A stretch of 64,000 nucleotides of DNA, taken from Eublepharis macularius (lineage: Eukaryota > Chordata > Lepidosauria > Squamata > Eublepharidae). Both the position numbers and the translations under genes were made by a program. Location of the stretch: positions 31,565,368 to 31,629,367 of the forward strand of contig NC_072791.1 in the NCBI RefSeq assembly GCF_028583425.1, given 5' to 3'. Under the pieces are notes generated by a model, which did not search any database, was not told the origin of the DNA, and was given only the letters and a program-made list of their open reading frames with translations. Every line of letters begins with the position of its first letter. The first letter of the stretch is position 1. This document shows positions 14,808 through 25,500 of the stretch, piece after piece.

Positions 14808-14975
14808 TGCAGAGTCAGTGTGGTGTAATGGTTAGTGTTGGACTAGAATCTAGGACACCAGGGTTCAAATCTGTGTTCCGCCGTGACCTTCACTGGATGA
14901 CTTTGGTCTGCTTGCACACACTCAACCTAATGTTCTTCACAGAGCTGTGGCAAGACTAAAGTGGGGAAGGGAGGA
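14808..14975 (+). repeat. CORE-SINE, 5' two thirds
   Basis: Head CAGTGTGGTGTAATGGTTAG, then GGGTTCAAATC (B-box-like) and CACAGAGCTGTGGCAAGACT. The tail is replaced by T-rich sequence. Confidence 0.65.
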
Positions 14976-15681
14976 CGACATCTTTTTTTTTCTTTGAAGA
15001 CTTTTGACTGCGAGACAGGTAGGCCATGTGCTAGGGACCTGTTCACCACATTGGGGCCTAACTCTAAACCTGAAATTAAAATTGAACACAGTGTAAAGCA
15101 TGTTGGCAGGCTCTCTTTTCGTGATACAGACTAGGTTTGGTCACACTACCCTGGACCAAGAAGTGTGAACAATGTGGGCATATGTCATTATGTCTGAATC
15201 TGATAAAGTTTCTTTCCTTTTCATCATTTTTACATTTCCTTTGAGTGGGCCAGAATTCTTTACAAAGTGTGGGACTGATGTGGCATATTTTAACCAATGT
15301 TAAAAGGCATTACGAAGTTTGATATACCACTGCCCATCCATGGCCTTTGAAACAATGGCCCACAGTTTATCCCTGCAGTGGTTCTTCTTCAGAGAATGAT
15401 GTGAGAGCAGAGCAGCCTATTGTATCTCTTGAGGGGGAAATACTTGAGTAATTCTTCCCAGACGGTAGCGCTGATGCTACTCTGGAATGTTATGAATCAT
15501 GGTTAATCAGAAAGAATAGGAATTTCACCCCCAGAAGAGACTGCCTTTTGGGTAAAATGAGAATTTGCCAGTGCTACTCTGGTCCAGTGAACTCAAGAGA
15601 CAGAACTTCAGGTTGCCCAGTGTAGCCTTGCACAAAGTCACTAAATCATATATTTGGAATCTTCCCCCAAACTTATACTTG

Positions 15682-15750
15682 TGTAGAGTGGCTTTTATTG
15701 TAAGCTGCCTTAGGTTCTACTGTGTGAGAGAAAGGCAGGGTTAAAACACT
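15682..15750 (+). repeat. CORE-SINE tail fragment
   Basis: It reads TTGTAAGCTGCCTTAGGTTC and GAGAGAAAGGCAGGGTTAAA, the usual end of the CORE-SINE. Confidence 0.5.
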
Positions 15751-15786
15751 TCTTAAACACAAAGAAATCCTGGCTTCTCTCCCTGG

Positions 15787-16200
15787 AGGAGAGGCTGTGG
15801 CTCAGTTGAAGAACATGCTTTGTTTGTTTATTTACTTCATTACTACCTTGCTGTACTTCCCAAAACAGTTTACATCGTTCTCCTCTCCTCTATTTTATCC
15901 TCACAACAACCCTGTGAGGTTAAGTTAAGTGGAGAGAGAATGACAGTCTCGAAGAGTGACAGAGTGGTGATTTCAACCTGGAGTCTCCCAGATCCAGGTC
16001 TGACACTCTAACCACCAAACCCTATTTACTTTGCACGATGAAGGCCCCTGGTTCAATCTGTGGCAACTCCAGTTAAAAAGATCAAGTTGCATGTAACGCA
16101 AAAGACCTCTGCCTAAGACACTGGAAAGCCACTCTGAGTAGACAGCAGCGACCTTGATGGACCAGTAGTCTGATTCAGGATAAGGCAGTTTCATGTGTGT
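15787..16200 (+). repeat. tRNA-derived SINE split by a second SINE
   Basis: Head GAGGCTGTGGCTCAGTTGAA (A-box-like) stands at 15790, then the element resumes at about 16030 with AAGGCCCCTGGTTCAATCTG (B-box-like) and runs to GATAAGGCAGTTTCATGTGT. The gap is a reverse-oriented CORE-SINE (15823-16025). Confidence 0.7.
15823..16025 (-). repeat. CORE-SINE inserted in the tRNA-SINE
   Basis: On the + strand it shows ATCCTCACAACAACCCTGTG and ends GACACTCTAACCACCAAACC, the reverse complement of the tRNA-like head. Confidence 0.7.
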
Positions 16201-16252
16201 AAATTCATGTGTAAAATCCTTGACATTTACAGTCAGATAACATGTGTTGGGC

Positions 16253-16455
16253 CCTGATCTGGATAGCCTAGGCAAGCCTGATCTCGTCAGATCACAGAAG
16301 CTAAGCAGGGTTAGCCTTAGTTAGTGATTGGATAGGAGACCTCCAAAGAAGGCCAGGGTTGCAGAGGCTGGCAATGGCAAACCACTTCTGTTAGTCTCTT
16401 GCCCCACCAGGGATCGCCATAAATCAGCTATGACCTGAGGGCACTCTCCAACAAC
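16253..16455 (+). repeat. 5S rRNA-derived SINE with 14-bp target duplication
   Basis: The first 95 bases follow 5S rRNA: GATCTCGTCAGATCACAGAA, GCTAAGCAGGGTTAGCC and GGATAGGAGACC. The rest carries GGCAATGGCAAACCACTTCT and GATCGCCATAAATCAGC, a BovB/RTE-like tail block as in Sauria SINEs. The direct repeat AACATGTGTTGGGC flanks it at 16239-16252 and 16456-16469. It is a retroposed SINE, not a 5S gene. Confidence 0.85.
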
Positions 16456-18180
16456 AACATGTGTTGGGCAAGATACCCAAGACCCTGCAGAGCTGCTGCC
16501 AGTTTGAGAAGACAGTACTGAGCATGAGGGGCTGGCTGATGGCCTGACTGTGTACAAGCCACTGTCTTCATATTCCTAGTCAGCCAGATGTGAATTTTTA
16601 AAAAGCCGACCAAATAATAGACTTTTTGTTTGAGTGAGTGCAGAGGATTATAAGTAATTCTGCGTATGATATCAGATGCACTTGGTCCTCCTCTGTTAAA
16701 AAGCCCTGCTGTTTTCTGTCATGTTTCTGATTTGTACAGTAGCTTAACTTGTCTAGAATGTAATCCCTGTGATGAGGAAAGATGGGACAACTGACTCTGA
16801 AGTCTTGTGTGTTCATAAGCATCTGTGTAAGTCCCTGTTCCCAGTCATGCCTGCCGTAGTGAACTAGTTGGAGGTAGAGTAACAGAAGATGCATGCCATG
16901 TTTAGGCTTAGGATGATAAAAAGCCAGCTGGTTGCAGTGTGTTATGTTAACAATCCAAGCCACAATACAGTTGGCAGTCTTTTAAAACAGACTTGATCAG
17001 CTAGGCTAAGCTGAGAATGGAAAAGTGGCTTCTCTTGCTTTCTCAGGAGATATGGCTGATATATAAGTGGGCTTGTACGGAAATTCTGAAAGCCAGTCAC
17101 TTTTGCAAGCCCTGTTGAATATGTCTAAATAAAATATTTGCATTGCCTTGTTTGCTCTGTATGTGTACGTTGGAGAATTTTGCTAAATAATATGCTGCCT
17201 GATCAGAGTTATACCAGCCCAGACATTTTTTCACTAATAGATTAAACAAATGGGGAACCCACAAGACCCAGCCGGGAAGGCAAATCCTCCCCCTCAATAC
17301 CCATCGCGATTGCAACAGCAACCCAAAATAACACCGAATCTTTGGCAGTTTGTTTTTGACCTCTGCATTTGTCGCTATTATGTTGCTCTAGGTTATTTTT
17401 TCTGAAAACTCTTGAGATTTCCCAGGATTTGCAGAACCTTAGTGGGTAGTCTTGGCTGGCCCCGTTGCCCAGATTTCTCTGTCCACAGGGGAGCCAGCCA
17501 ATACTTGTGGAATTAAGTATAGTAATTACCCTGTCCTTAATAAAATGTTCTCTCTTTTCCAGTCTCTGTCTTTCCCCACAATTGCTATGTCCAGGAGAGC
17601 CTTTTTAAAAGTAGTTCAGAGTCTGCTTTTCCAGTTAGGACCTTATTGCTGAGCTTATGGAAGCAAACACCACAGTGCAGCCCATTTATCTGAATTGTGC
17701 TGGGGAAATCCAGAATACATAGATAACTAAAGTATAGAGATCACTGGTTGTTAAACTTAGGATTTTGAATAACCATTGTCTGACACAATATTTGTGTCCA
17801 AAAAGCATGTGTAATTTTTTTTTAAAAGCTTTCAAAATGTTTGAAACATGACTTGCTAAAGTATAACACTGCTGATAGTAATTGCATTTGACGTAATTCC
17901 AGGAAGCCTTAATTTAAGCTGGGGTGGAGAAGAGCATTTAAAAATAAGTCGAGGCATCATAGATATTTAAGATAATTGTAGCTCACTCTGTTGGCTAAAT
18001 CTAAAACTAAAGCTCATTGCTGAGTGTAATCTCATTAATTCTACTGGTATGACTTCTAGTTGCAAGTACTAGGCCTAGCAACACACTAAACTTGAACTGA
18101 AAAATGTTAAAAGTACTTGGCATACCATGAAGCAAAACTGCTCTTTGAAGGTAAGTTTAATTTAAACTGAATGATGGTTG

Positions 18181-18421
18181 AGAGCTGCTGTAGTGTAGTG
18201 GTTAAGTAGTTGGGATGAGAATCAGTACTCTGCTGGCTTGAACCCGGTATTGCTGTGTACTCACCAGGTGGCCTTTGGTAAGCCACTCCTCTCAGCCCCA
18301 GCTCCCCAGCCACATTGTGGAGATAATAATACTGATGTTGTTCACCACTCTGAGTATGGCACTAATCTGCCCAGAAGGGCGGTATATAAGCACACTGCTG
18401 TAGTTGTTGCTGCTGTTGTTA
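18181..18421 (+). repeat. CORE-SINE, near full length
   Basis: Head GCTGTAGTGTAGTGGTTAAG, B-box-like GGCTTGAACCC, end GCCCAGAAGGGCGGTATATA followed by a (TTG)n-like tail. Confidence 0.7.
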
Positions 18422-18860
18422 TTCTACTATATAAAAGCCAAGCCATATTGGCAACAACTCACTTTTTATCCTGGCACAGGCACACTGAGGGCCCTGTGGG
18501 TGCACCTGCACCAGGATAAATGGTGAGTTGGCGCAGCCCAACACACCATCACGGCCACTGCGGGGCTTGGGAGGGCCACACCAGGCCCCCCTGCCACCTG
18601 CACCAGACCTCTAAGGGGCCATGGAGGCAGTGGGAAGGCATGGCACTGTAGTCTGGTGGCGCGGCCCAGTGTGCAGCCTTTGGAGGGCCACACCGGTACG
18701 GCTGCTGAGGCGGTGGCTGCAGAGGTGATGGGGAAGCCATGCTGGGGGGGGGGCTCCATGGTCACTGTGGGGCCTTGGGAGGGCCTCACTGGTGTGGCCC
18801 TTCCAAGGCCCTGCTGCCAGAGCCTGTTGTATTTTTTCAGACAATGGGCTTTGTTGCTAG
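18422..18860. mobile_element. Possible nonautonomous Helitron, GC-rich
   Basis: It begins near TTCTACTATATAAAAGCC and ends GGGCTTTGTTGCTAG followed by T, as Helitrons do (TC...CTAG, inserted before T). The interior is strongly GC-rich with repeated GGAGGGCCACACC blocks, unlike both flanks. No terminal duplication is seen, as expected for the class. The 5' end is uncertain by a base or two. Confidence 0.4.
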
Positions 18861-19329
18861 TTTTAGATAATGCAGCCCAGAATAAAGTGCTAACTGCAGA
18901 TGGATTATACATTTGGGTTTCTGAAACCTTAAGACATCTATAACAGCACACTGAGGAGCCATAACTCAGTGTTAGTGAGATGGTCCATATTCAGATTGAC
19001 AGTTTCATTTAAAAGGTTTTGGGTAGTAGAGCTGAAAAGGATCTTTGCCAAGGGAGAATTTCCCTTACTGGGCAACATAGATCACCTCTCAATTCTGATG
19101 TAGCAGCACATTATTTGCTACCGAGTCAAATCTGTGTGTGGGCTTGTGATAAAATTTTGCGCCCTGTTCACAGCCACATTGGACTATATGTGTAAGAATT
19201 TGGTTGTCAGATCCTTTTGTAATCTTGCATAAAGGTTTATAACCAAATTCCACCCTGTGGGTGCCTGTGCCAAATTATGTGTTGTGTTTATTCCTGAACA
19301 TTAATGAATAGCGTCCTGCTTCTTTGCAG

Positions 19330-19538
19330 GTTGTGAGGATATTATTGCTGAGAGCATCTCTCTAGACACCTTAGTTGCCATTCTTAAGTGGAGTTCTCAG
19401 CCGTACGGCTCCAAGTGGGTACACCGCCAAGGACTCCATTTCCTCTGTGAGGAGTTTACCCAGGTCATGACTTCAGACGTCTTTTATGAACTCTGCAAAG
19501 ATCACCTGCAAACAGCTATCCAGTCTGACTACTTACAG
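19330..19538 (+). CDS. BTBD7: BTBD7 coding exon: start of BACK-like region
   Basis: The acceptor TTCTTTGCAG ends at 19329 and the donor GTAATT starts at 19539. The exon starts at codon position 2, completing a Gly, and ends in phase 0. It encodes CEDIIAESISLDTLVAILKW and continues to AIQSDYLQ, matching the human BACK-like segment closely. The exon encoding the preceding residues was not found in the first 19.3 kb. Confidence 0.95.
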
Positions 19539-22500
19539 GTAATTTAACTTTCTTCAATACTTAGTCAAAATTGAGATGTATGGATGTCCTGAACCCAAGC
19601 TTTGGCCATCACTTTCTTGTGAAAACAGAAACATGCTGATTTTCAAATCTTAATGGTGGGGTGGGCGATGGAGGGGGGAGGGAGATACAACTCTGCTGGA
19701 ATGAGTGTGTGCAGACTGTGTGCTCTTTCGCTCTTTATACTGGCATATATACACACAACCCTCAAGCAGAGGTAGTGATTAGGCAGAGCTTTCTGCTTCC
19801 CTGGCACATAACCCAACCCAAACTGGCAGTATAAACTATTTCTTGAGAGCCTAATAATAGTCTAGAAGCTGTTGCAAATTATTTTAAGGGAAACTTTTCT
19901 AGGTTTAATTTTTGCCTTGGCCTGTTCAGAAATTTATGGAAATTATATAGTAGCTCTCATGCTAAAATCATGCATCATGGAAGAAAAAGGAAGTCTAGCT
20001 CATCATTTTAAATGTCCTTTTTTTCTTGTGGAACAGTTGTCCCCTTTCTGCCTACATTTTTTTCTGCCATTTTAATGAATGGTGAAAATTCTCTGTTGAT
20101 TTTTCTTACCTCACATCAAAGAAACAGCTACATAGTTATGCATTTCCCAATATATCCTTGTGTTTTTTTCCCCAGATGTACAGCTAGGGGACTGGGAACT
20201 TTTTTCATACAGCTGCTGTATTTTACATTTATGGAAATGTCAAAAGACTTAACTGGGCATTCTTAATCAGAGTTGGATCCCACCAGTCCTTTCCCCTGAA
20301 ATCCTCATGGGGGGTCCACTGGTTCCCCCTTCCCATGGCAGACCTTCAGTTCCCCCCGTGCTGTCTCTGGGGGGATTCATGATGCCCCCCTCCATATGAG
20401 CAATTCAAGGGGGCATTTTGGGCTGAGCAGGAGAGTCAGCCTTTCATGTTGTCCCAGGCTGGACTATAGTGGTAAATAGTACGAGAAATTCCGCTTGCTG
20501 CAGAGTACTTCTGGCCTGCATGTGGGGAAAGAATGATCCCTTCCTTCAGTGTTCTGTGCCTGCTGAAGGGCTAAGGGAGCAACGGGTCATTATTTCTCTC
20601 TTTTGCACTCAAGCTAGTATTAAGCAAAATCCACACACACACCCCATTTTTTTTACAGTGCATCATGAACTTAGAGAGGGAAAGGGTCTCTTGCTTTGTG
20701 TTTGTTCAGTAATTCAGACATCAGAAAGCAATGCTTTTATTTCTAACAGCAATCATGTTTTGTGTAACTCTGAATTCAGATGAGCTAGCTAGAAGATAAA
20801 TTGGTAGAAATTCCCTCGCCCAGTCTTTTGCATTTGGAGCAAGAGCTCATACAAGACTGGCCTGTGGGGACTGATATTTTGTTGATCCCCTTCTTGTACC
20901 AGTTCCCTGACCAAATCCTGCACCATTCCTGAGGGTTGCCCTGAGTTTTAAAAGTCATGGGAGGTGGGGTACAGGAAACTGCAATGGGCAGAGGCGCAGA
21001 TTTGCTCCCCGAAATTCACTCTGGGATGCTCAAGCTCCAACCCAGTATGTACCAACTAGGTCTCTTTTCTCTCTATAAAACTTTCATGACTGGATTTTTC
21101 GTTCTTGTAACATTAAATACTATATCTTTTTTTAAAAAGAGAGAGAGAATACAAATAGTAGATTTTATAATAAAAGATGAGGTCATTAGCGTTCTGCATT
21201 GATCACACCAGTTAATGGGACCAGCCGTTGGAATCTAGGATTCCCCTGTTTGAGGGGAAACACTAAAAACTATGTGGATCAGGTTAAGTTTTCTGTGGGA
21301 AGAATGTAGTCAATAGCTCGAGACTGAAAACTTTCTTTGTCACATCTTAAAGTTCTTTCAAAACCTGTATAATTAATTGTTCTTGACAGCATTGTTCTGT
21401 ATTGCTGAGGCAGCTGACTATTTAGATGAATGTTAAGAAAATGTGTAAAATGATGATAGATTAGATTGGTTGAAAGATGGCAGGGAGAGACTAAAAGCAT
21501 AATGTAAATTATGGAAAATACACCTCTGTGCTATAAGAATGTTCCTTTAAATAAACTATGATAGGATTAAACATCTTGAGACTTTCTGCTAGTTTTTCCA
21601 GGGTTCAGAAAGGCTGGGATACTGTAAGAATAGTAAATTCAGTGCTGTTTGCACAAGGGAACTTAATTGACTGTAACTTAGTGTTGGTCTGCGAACTGTG
21701 TGTGCACTGTGATCACTGTGTATTGCCCTGAACTGAGCCGACTCTATCACTGGCTTGCATGCTTCTCTGGTAGGCAAGCGAACAAGATGTCCTGAAGTAC
21801 CTTGTTAAATGGGGAGAGCATCAGTTGATGAAAAGAATAGCAGACCGAGGTAAGTATGTCTTAACAGGCATATTTAATTTAAGCTTTAGTGCATAAACTA
21901 CTACTCTGGATCCTCCACTGCGAAGTTATGTTTCATAGGAAGCTGCTGTCTACATGCCATCTAGGACGATATTGTAGGTTGTATCTGGCAGAGCCAAAAA
22001 TAGAGGTCTGATTCCCAATATGGTTTCAAAACGAAACTGGAGATGCCAAGGACCGATCTTGAGCCCTTTTGCATCTGCTTTGCTACTGAGCTGCGTCTCC
22101 AGTGTGCTGAGCACAAGCCATGCTGGCTGTTCATTTTTTAGCATTTCTTTCTTCATTTAAACAGATGGGCCATGCATCAGCACCATACTTCTTGACATCC
22201 TTCTGGCACCCTGGGCCTGAACGTGTGCCCTGATTTGGCAATTCCTAGCAGAAATGAGAGTACCAGCGTGTTCACACAGGACTGCCCTGCTCTTAAGAGC
22301 TTCTCAGTTTGCCTTCATAAATGACAGAGCTCCGTGCCCTCAGAGGGACACTGTGGAAGCTGACTGCCTGTTCTACTCGAGTTAATGAGGAAGCATATTT
22401 TAGAAGTATATCCCTGAGACTGAAAAACTGGATATTTTTGTGACATGTCCTGAAAGGCTTGTATTTCAGAGTAATTGATTGTGTCACTAGAAGCCTCCAG

Positions 22501-25500
22501 GTGACTGTTAACACCAGCCACAACTTTGACAAGCAGCTAAATGTGCTTAACATGAATTACGGCTTTTGAATGTGAATGTTCAGCTGGGGACACCCAAGCA
22601 GTTGTTTATTATTGTGTTTGTAATCAGCTTAATATTTAAATGCAACCCACATTCTTGACTGGAGCAGCATAGAGCAAATGGTTGACTTCTTTGAGGCCAA
22701 AGTGACTCCTTGCCCGTTCCTGTCTGCTTTTCTAAGCACCCAGTATGCTTTTCATCCTAGAAAATAGTCCTCTGTTTTTCTTTCAAAGGAGATGAAAGGA
22801 CTGCAGAGCTGCCTAGATCATAGGGTTTCCTTGTGGCTTCAGGAACGATGTGTCAGATAAAGGAATAGATTTGGGATAGATGCTTTTTCTGTGAAATTTT
22901 GGGTGGTGGCTTTTTCAGACATGGGTAGACCGGGTAGCTTTACTACAGTCTCCTGATTATTAACAATTGAGTCTATTATTATTATTTTGAAACACTTGGA
23001 TGAAACAAGTTATGTTTCTGACAGAGCCTAACTTGCTGAGCGGCACAGCTCACAGTGTGAACAAGCGAGGCGTCAAGAGGCGGGACCTCGATATAGAAGA
23101 GCTCAAAGAGATTCTGTCCCCTCTTCTGCCCTTTGTCCGCATTGAACATATTTTGCCCATGAACAGTGAAGTGCTGACTGATTCGGTAAGTCTCAGTTTA
23201 TTCAGAGCATTGCCCATCTTTACCTTTTCAAATCGTGTAAGGAGCCAGTCTGTGGTAACATTATGAATCTCTTGTTTATTTTTTAAGTTGTTAACAGGGT
23301 TTTTTTATTGCATTAATCTAATGTGGAGGTGTTAAAACCTAACCTAGGTACTAGTAATTTGGACTGGGCTTTACTGCTTTGCCTTGCAGTGAGGTTACAG
23401 TCCACCTGCCTATCTCTGTTGTGCATTGCTTGCATCTTGCCTGGTGTGTGCAAAAATGTTCTCCTTTTCCCCCCTCAAAGATGAAAAGAGGCCTCATTAG
23501 TACTCCTCCTTCGGATATGTTGCCAACAGCAGAGGGTGGAAAGTCCAACGCATGGCTGCGACAAAAGAGTGCGGGAATTTATGTGAGGCCGCGGCTGTTC
23601 TCACCTTATGTGGAGGAAGCCAAGGTAATGCCGAGGACTTTGTGCTTTGGACAGTGGTTGTGTTAACTAACATGATGCCTACCAAGGAGCTCTGTTTTCA
23701 GAAGGGTGTTCTAAAGAGTGAAACACTTTCTGCTTAATGCAGTTTCAAAACCCAGATCTGACTTAATAATCGTTATACAGATGAGAACAGATATTGAGTG
23801 TTTCCCTCTTTGTCACGCTTATTTGTAGACTTAGCACTTGTCTGTAGAGAAGGGACATCTGGCCAAATACAGTGAACAAAGGTTCAGCTGCTGTAACAGA
23901 AGTTGGCACCCTTTTTGACCCAAGTGCCCAGGGGATGTCACCTGGCATGATGACTGTTTGGCACACATGGTGGACATTGCTTCTCCCTGCTCCGACTGTA
24001 ACTCGGTGATATCTCTGTTCTGATGTTCTCAGCAGGAAAGGGCTTCAGCTGTGTCGTCTCCACGTCCGTAATTCTGCTTCTTTTACACACAGCAAAGGGC
24101 TTATTTGCTGTTCCCTCTCCTCTTGAGTTTTTCTTGACTCTTCTGTTCCTTCCCCAACCTCCGGTTTGTCTTCTAACGAAGGGCTTACTGCCCTGGTTCC
24201 TGTTGTTTGCAAAGAAGGTTCAGGCAGAACACAAATGTGGGCACAATGTTGGGGGTTAGGTACGCTCTTCAAGCACAACTTCCTTTGTGTGCTCTGCTCT
24301 TCCCACAGATAGTTTATTCAGAAGTACAGGTTAAATGTGATTTAACATGTGGACCAGCATCGAGCATGCGTCCTCTCTTTCTTCACACAGACAGATATTA
24401 AAATGCCTTTTAAAAAAAGAAGAAAGTCAGCTGCTATCAGCAGTCAGTGGCTTGGATCCTGCCAGTGAGGCCCGTGCACCTGAGACAGCCTCTGCTGCAG
24501 AGAATGATTCCTCTTCCCCTAAAACTTCCATTTGTGCAAAGTCAGTCTTTTTTAGTGGGAGAGGAAGTGCGCTCGCCCAGCAGAGACTATCCTAGGACAC
24601 ACAGAACTCATTCATAGGATCCACACCCTGTATACTTAAGATTTCAGGTATACACAGGTGGCCCTCCAGGAACATTCTGTTGTGAGATTGAGGCTTGAAC
24701 TACTTGGATGGTTCTGGGGCATCAAAATGGATAGTTTAAATTATTTTAAATACAAATACAAAATTGGTGGATCAGAAGTTACATCGTGATCTGATCAGGT
24801 TATAAGGAAGGGGTCTGTCCCTATATCTCATGTTTTTATCCCACCCTTCCTCCAGAGCACTCAGGCAGCATACACACACCTCCCCTTCTCCATTTTATTT
24901 TCACAGCAACCCTACGAGGTGAGTTAGACTAAAAGAAAGGTCACCTACCTGGCGATCCTATGCAGAATTATTCCAGTCTAAGCCCATTGAAATCAATAGG
25001 CTTAGACTAGGGTAACTGCGTAGGGTTGCCAGTGAGCTTCATGGCAAAGGATCTGAATCTTCCAATTCTTAGTCTGACCACATTGGCTCCCTTTCAGTTA
25101 TGATGGTTGATTGCAGAAGAATACAATTCCTGAACAACAACAAAAAATATGCTAACACATCTTGACAGTCTAGTCTGGTGACGGCAGGCAGCTTAGTTGT
25201 TCTTTTTTGTGTGCTTGATGCCTGAGAAAGAGAGAGAACATCTGTGTTACTGCTGATGATGTTGATAATTCTTGTGTCAGCAAACTTTTAGTCATTTTTC
25301 GTTGAATTATCCAATTGTTTCAGTCGGTTCTAGATGAGATGATGGTGGAACAGACAGACCTGGTTCGTTTACGGATGGTTAGAATGTCCAATGTACCGGA
25401 TACCCTCTACATGGTAAACAATGCAGTTCCGCAGTGCTGTCACATGATAAGTCACCAGCAAATAAGCAGTAACCAATCCAGTCCTCCTTCAGTTGTAGCC

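Larger units (their letters stand above)
16470..19329 (+). other. BTBD7: BTBD7 intron between repeats
   Basis: Apart from the SINE and Helitron-like element, 16470-18180 and 18861-19329 show no recognisable gene or repeat. It is AT-rich and intronic by position. Confidence 0.6.
23625..25323 (+). other. BTBD7: BTBD7 intron (1.7 kb)
   Basis: GT...AG intron holding the two repeats listed at 24832 and 24952. The remainder shows nothing recognisable; the ORFs of 60-80 residues around 24.0-24.6 kb look like chance. Confidence 0.6.

Noticed and set aside
16253-16350. A 5S rRNA gene
   Set aside because: Diverged and incomplete 5S sequence fused to a SINE tail with a target duplication; a retroposon.
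18466-18951. 161-residue minus-strand ORF
   Set aside because: GC-rich Helitron-like sequence with overlapping ORFs on both strands; no recognisable domain.
1-19329. Upstream BTBD7 exons with the BTB domains
   Set aside because: Nothing in this stretch reads as the expected BTB-domain residues; it appears to be one intron.
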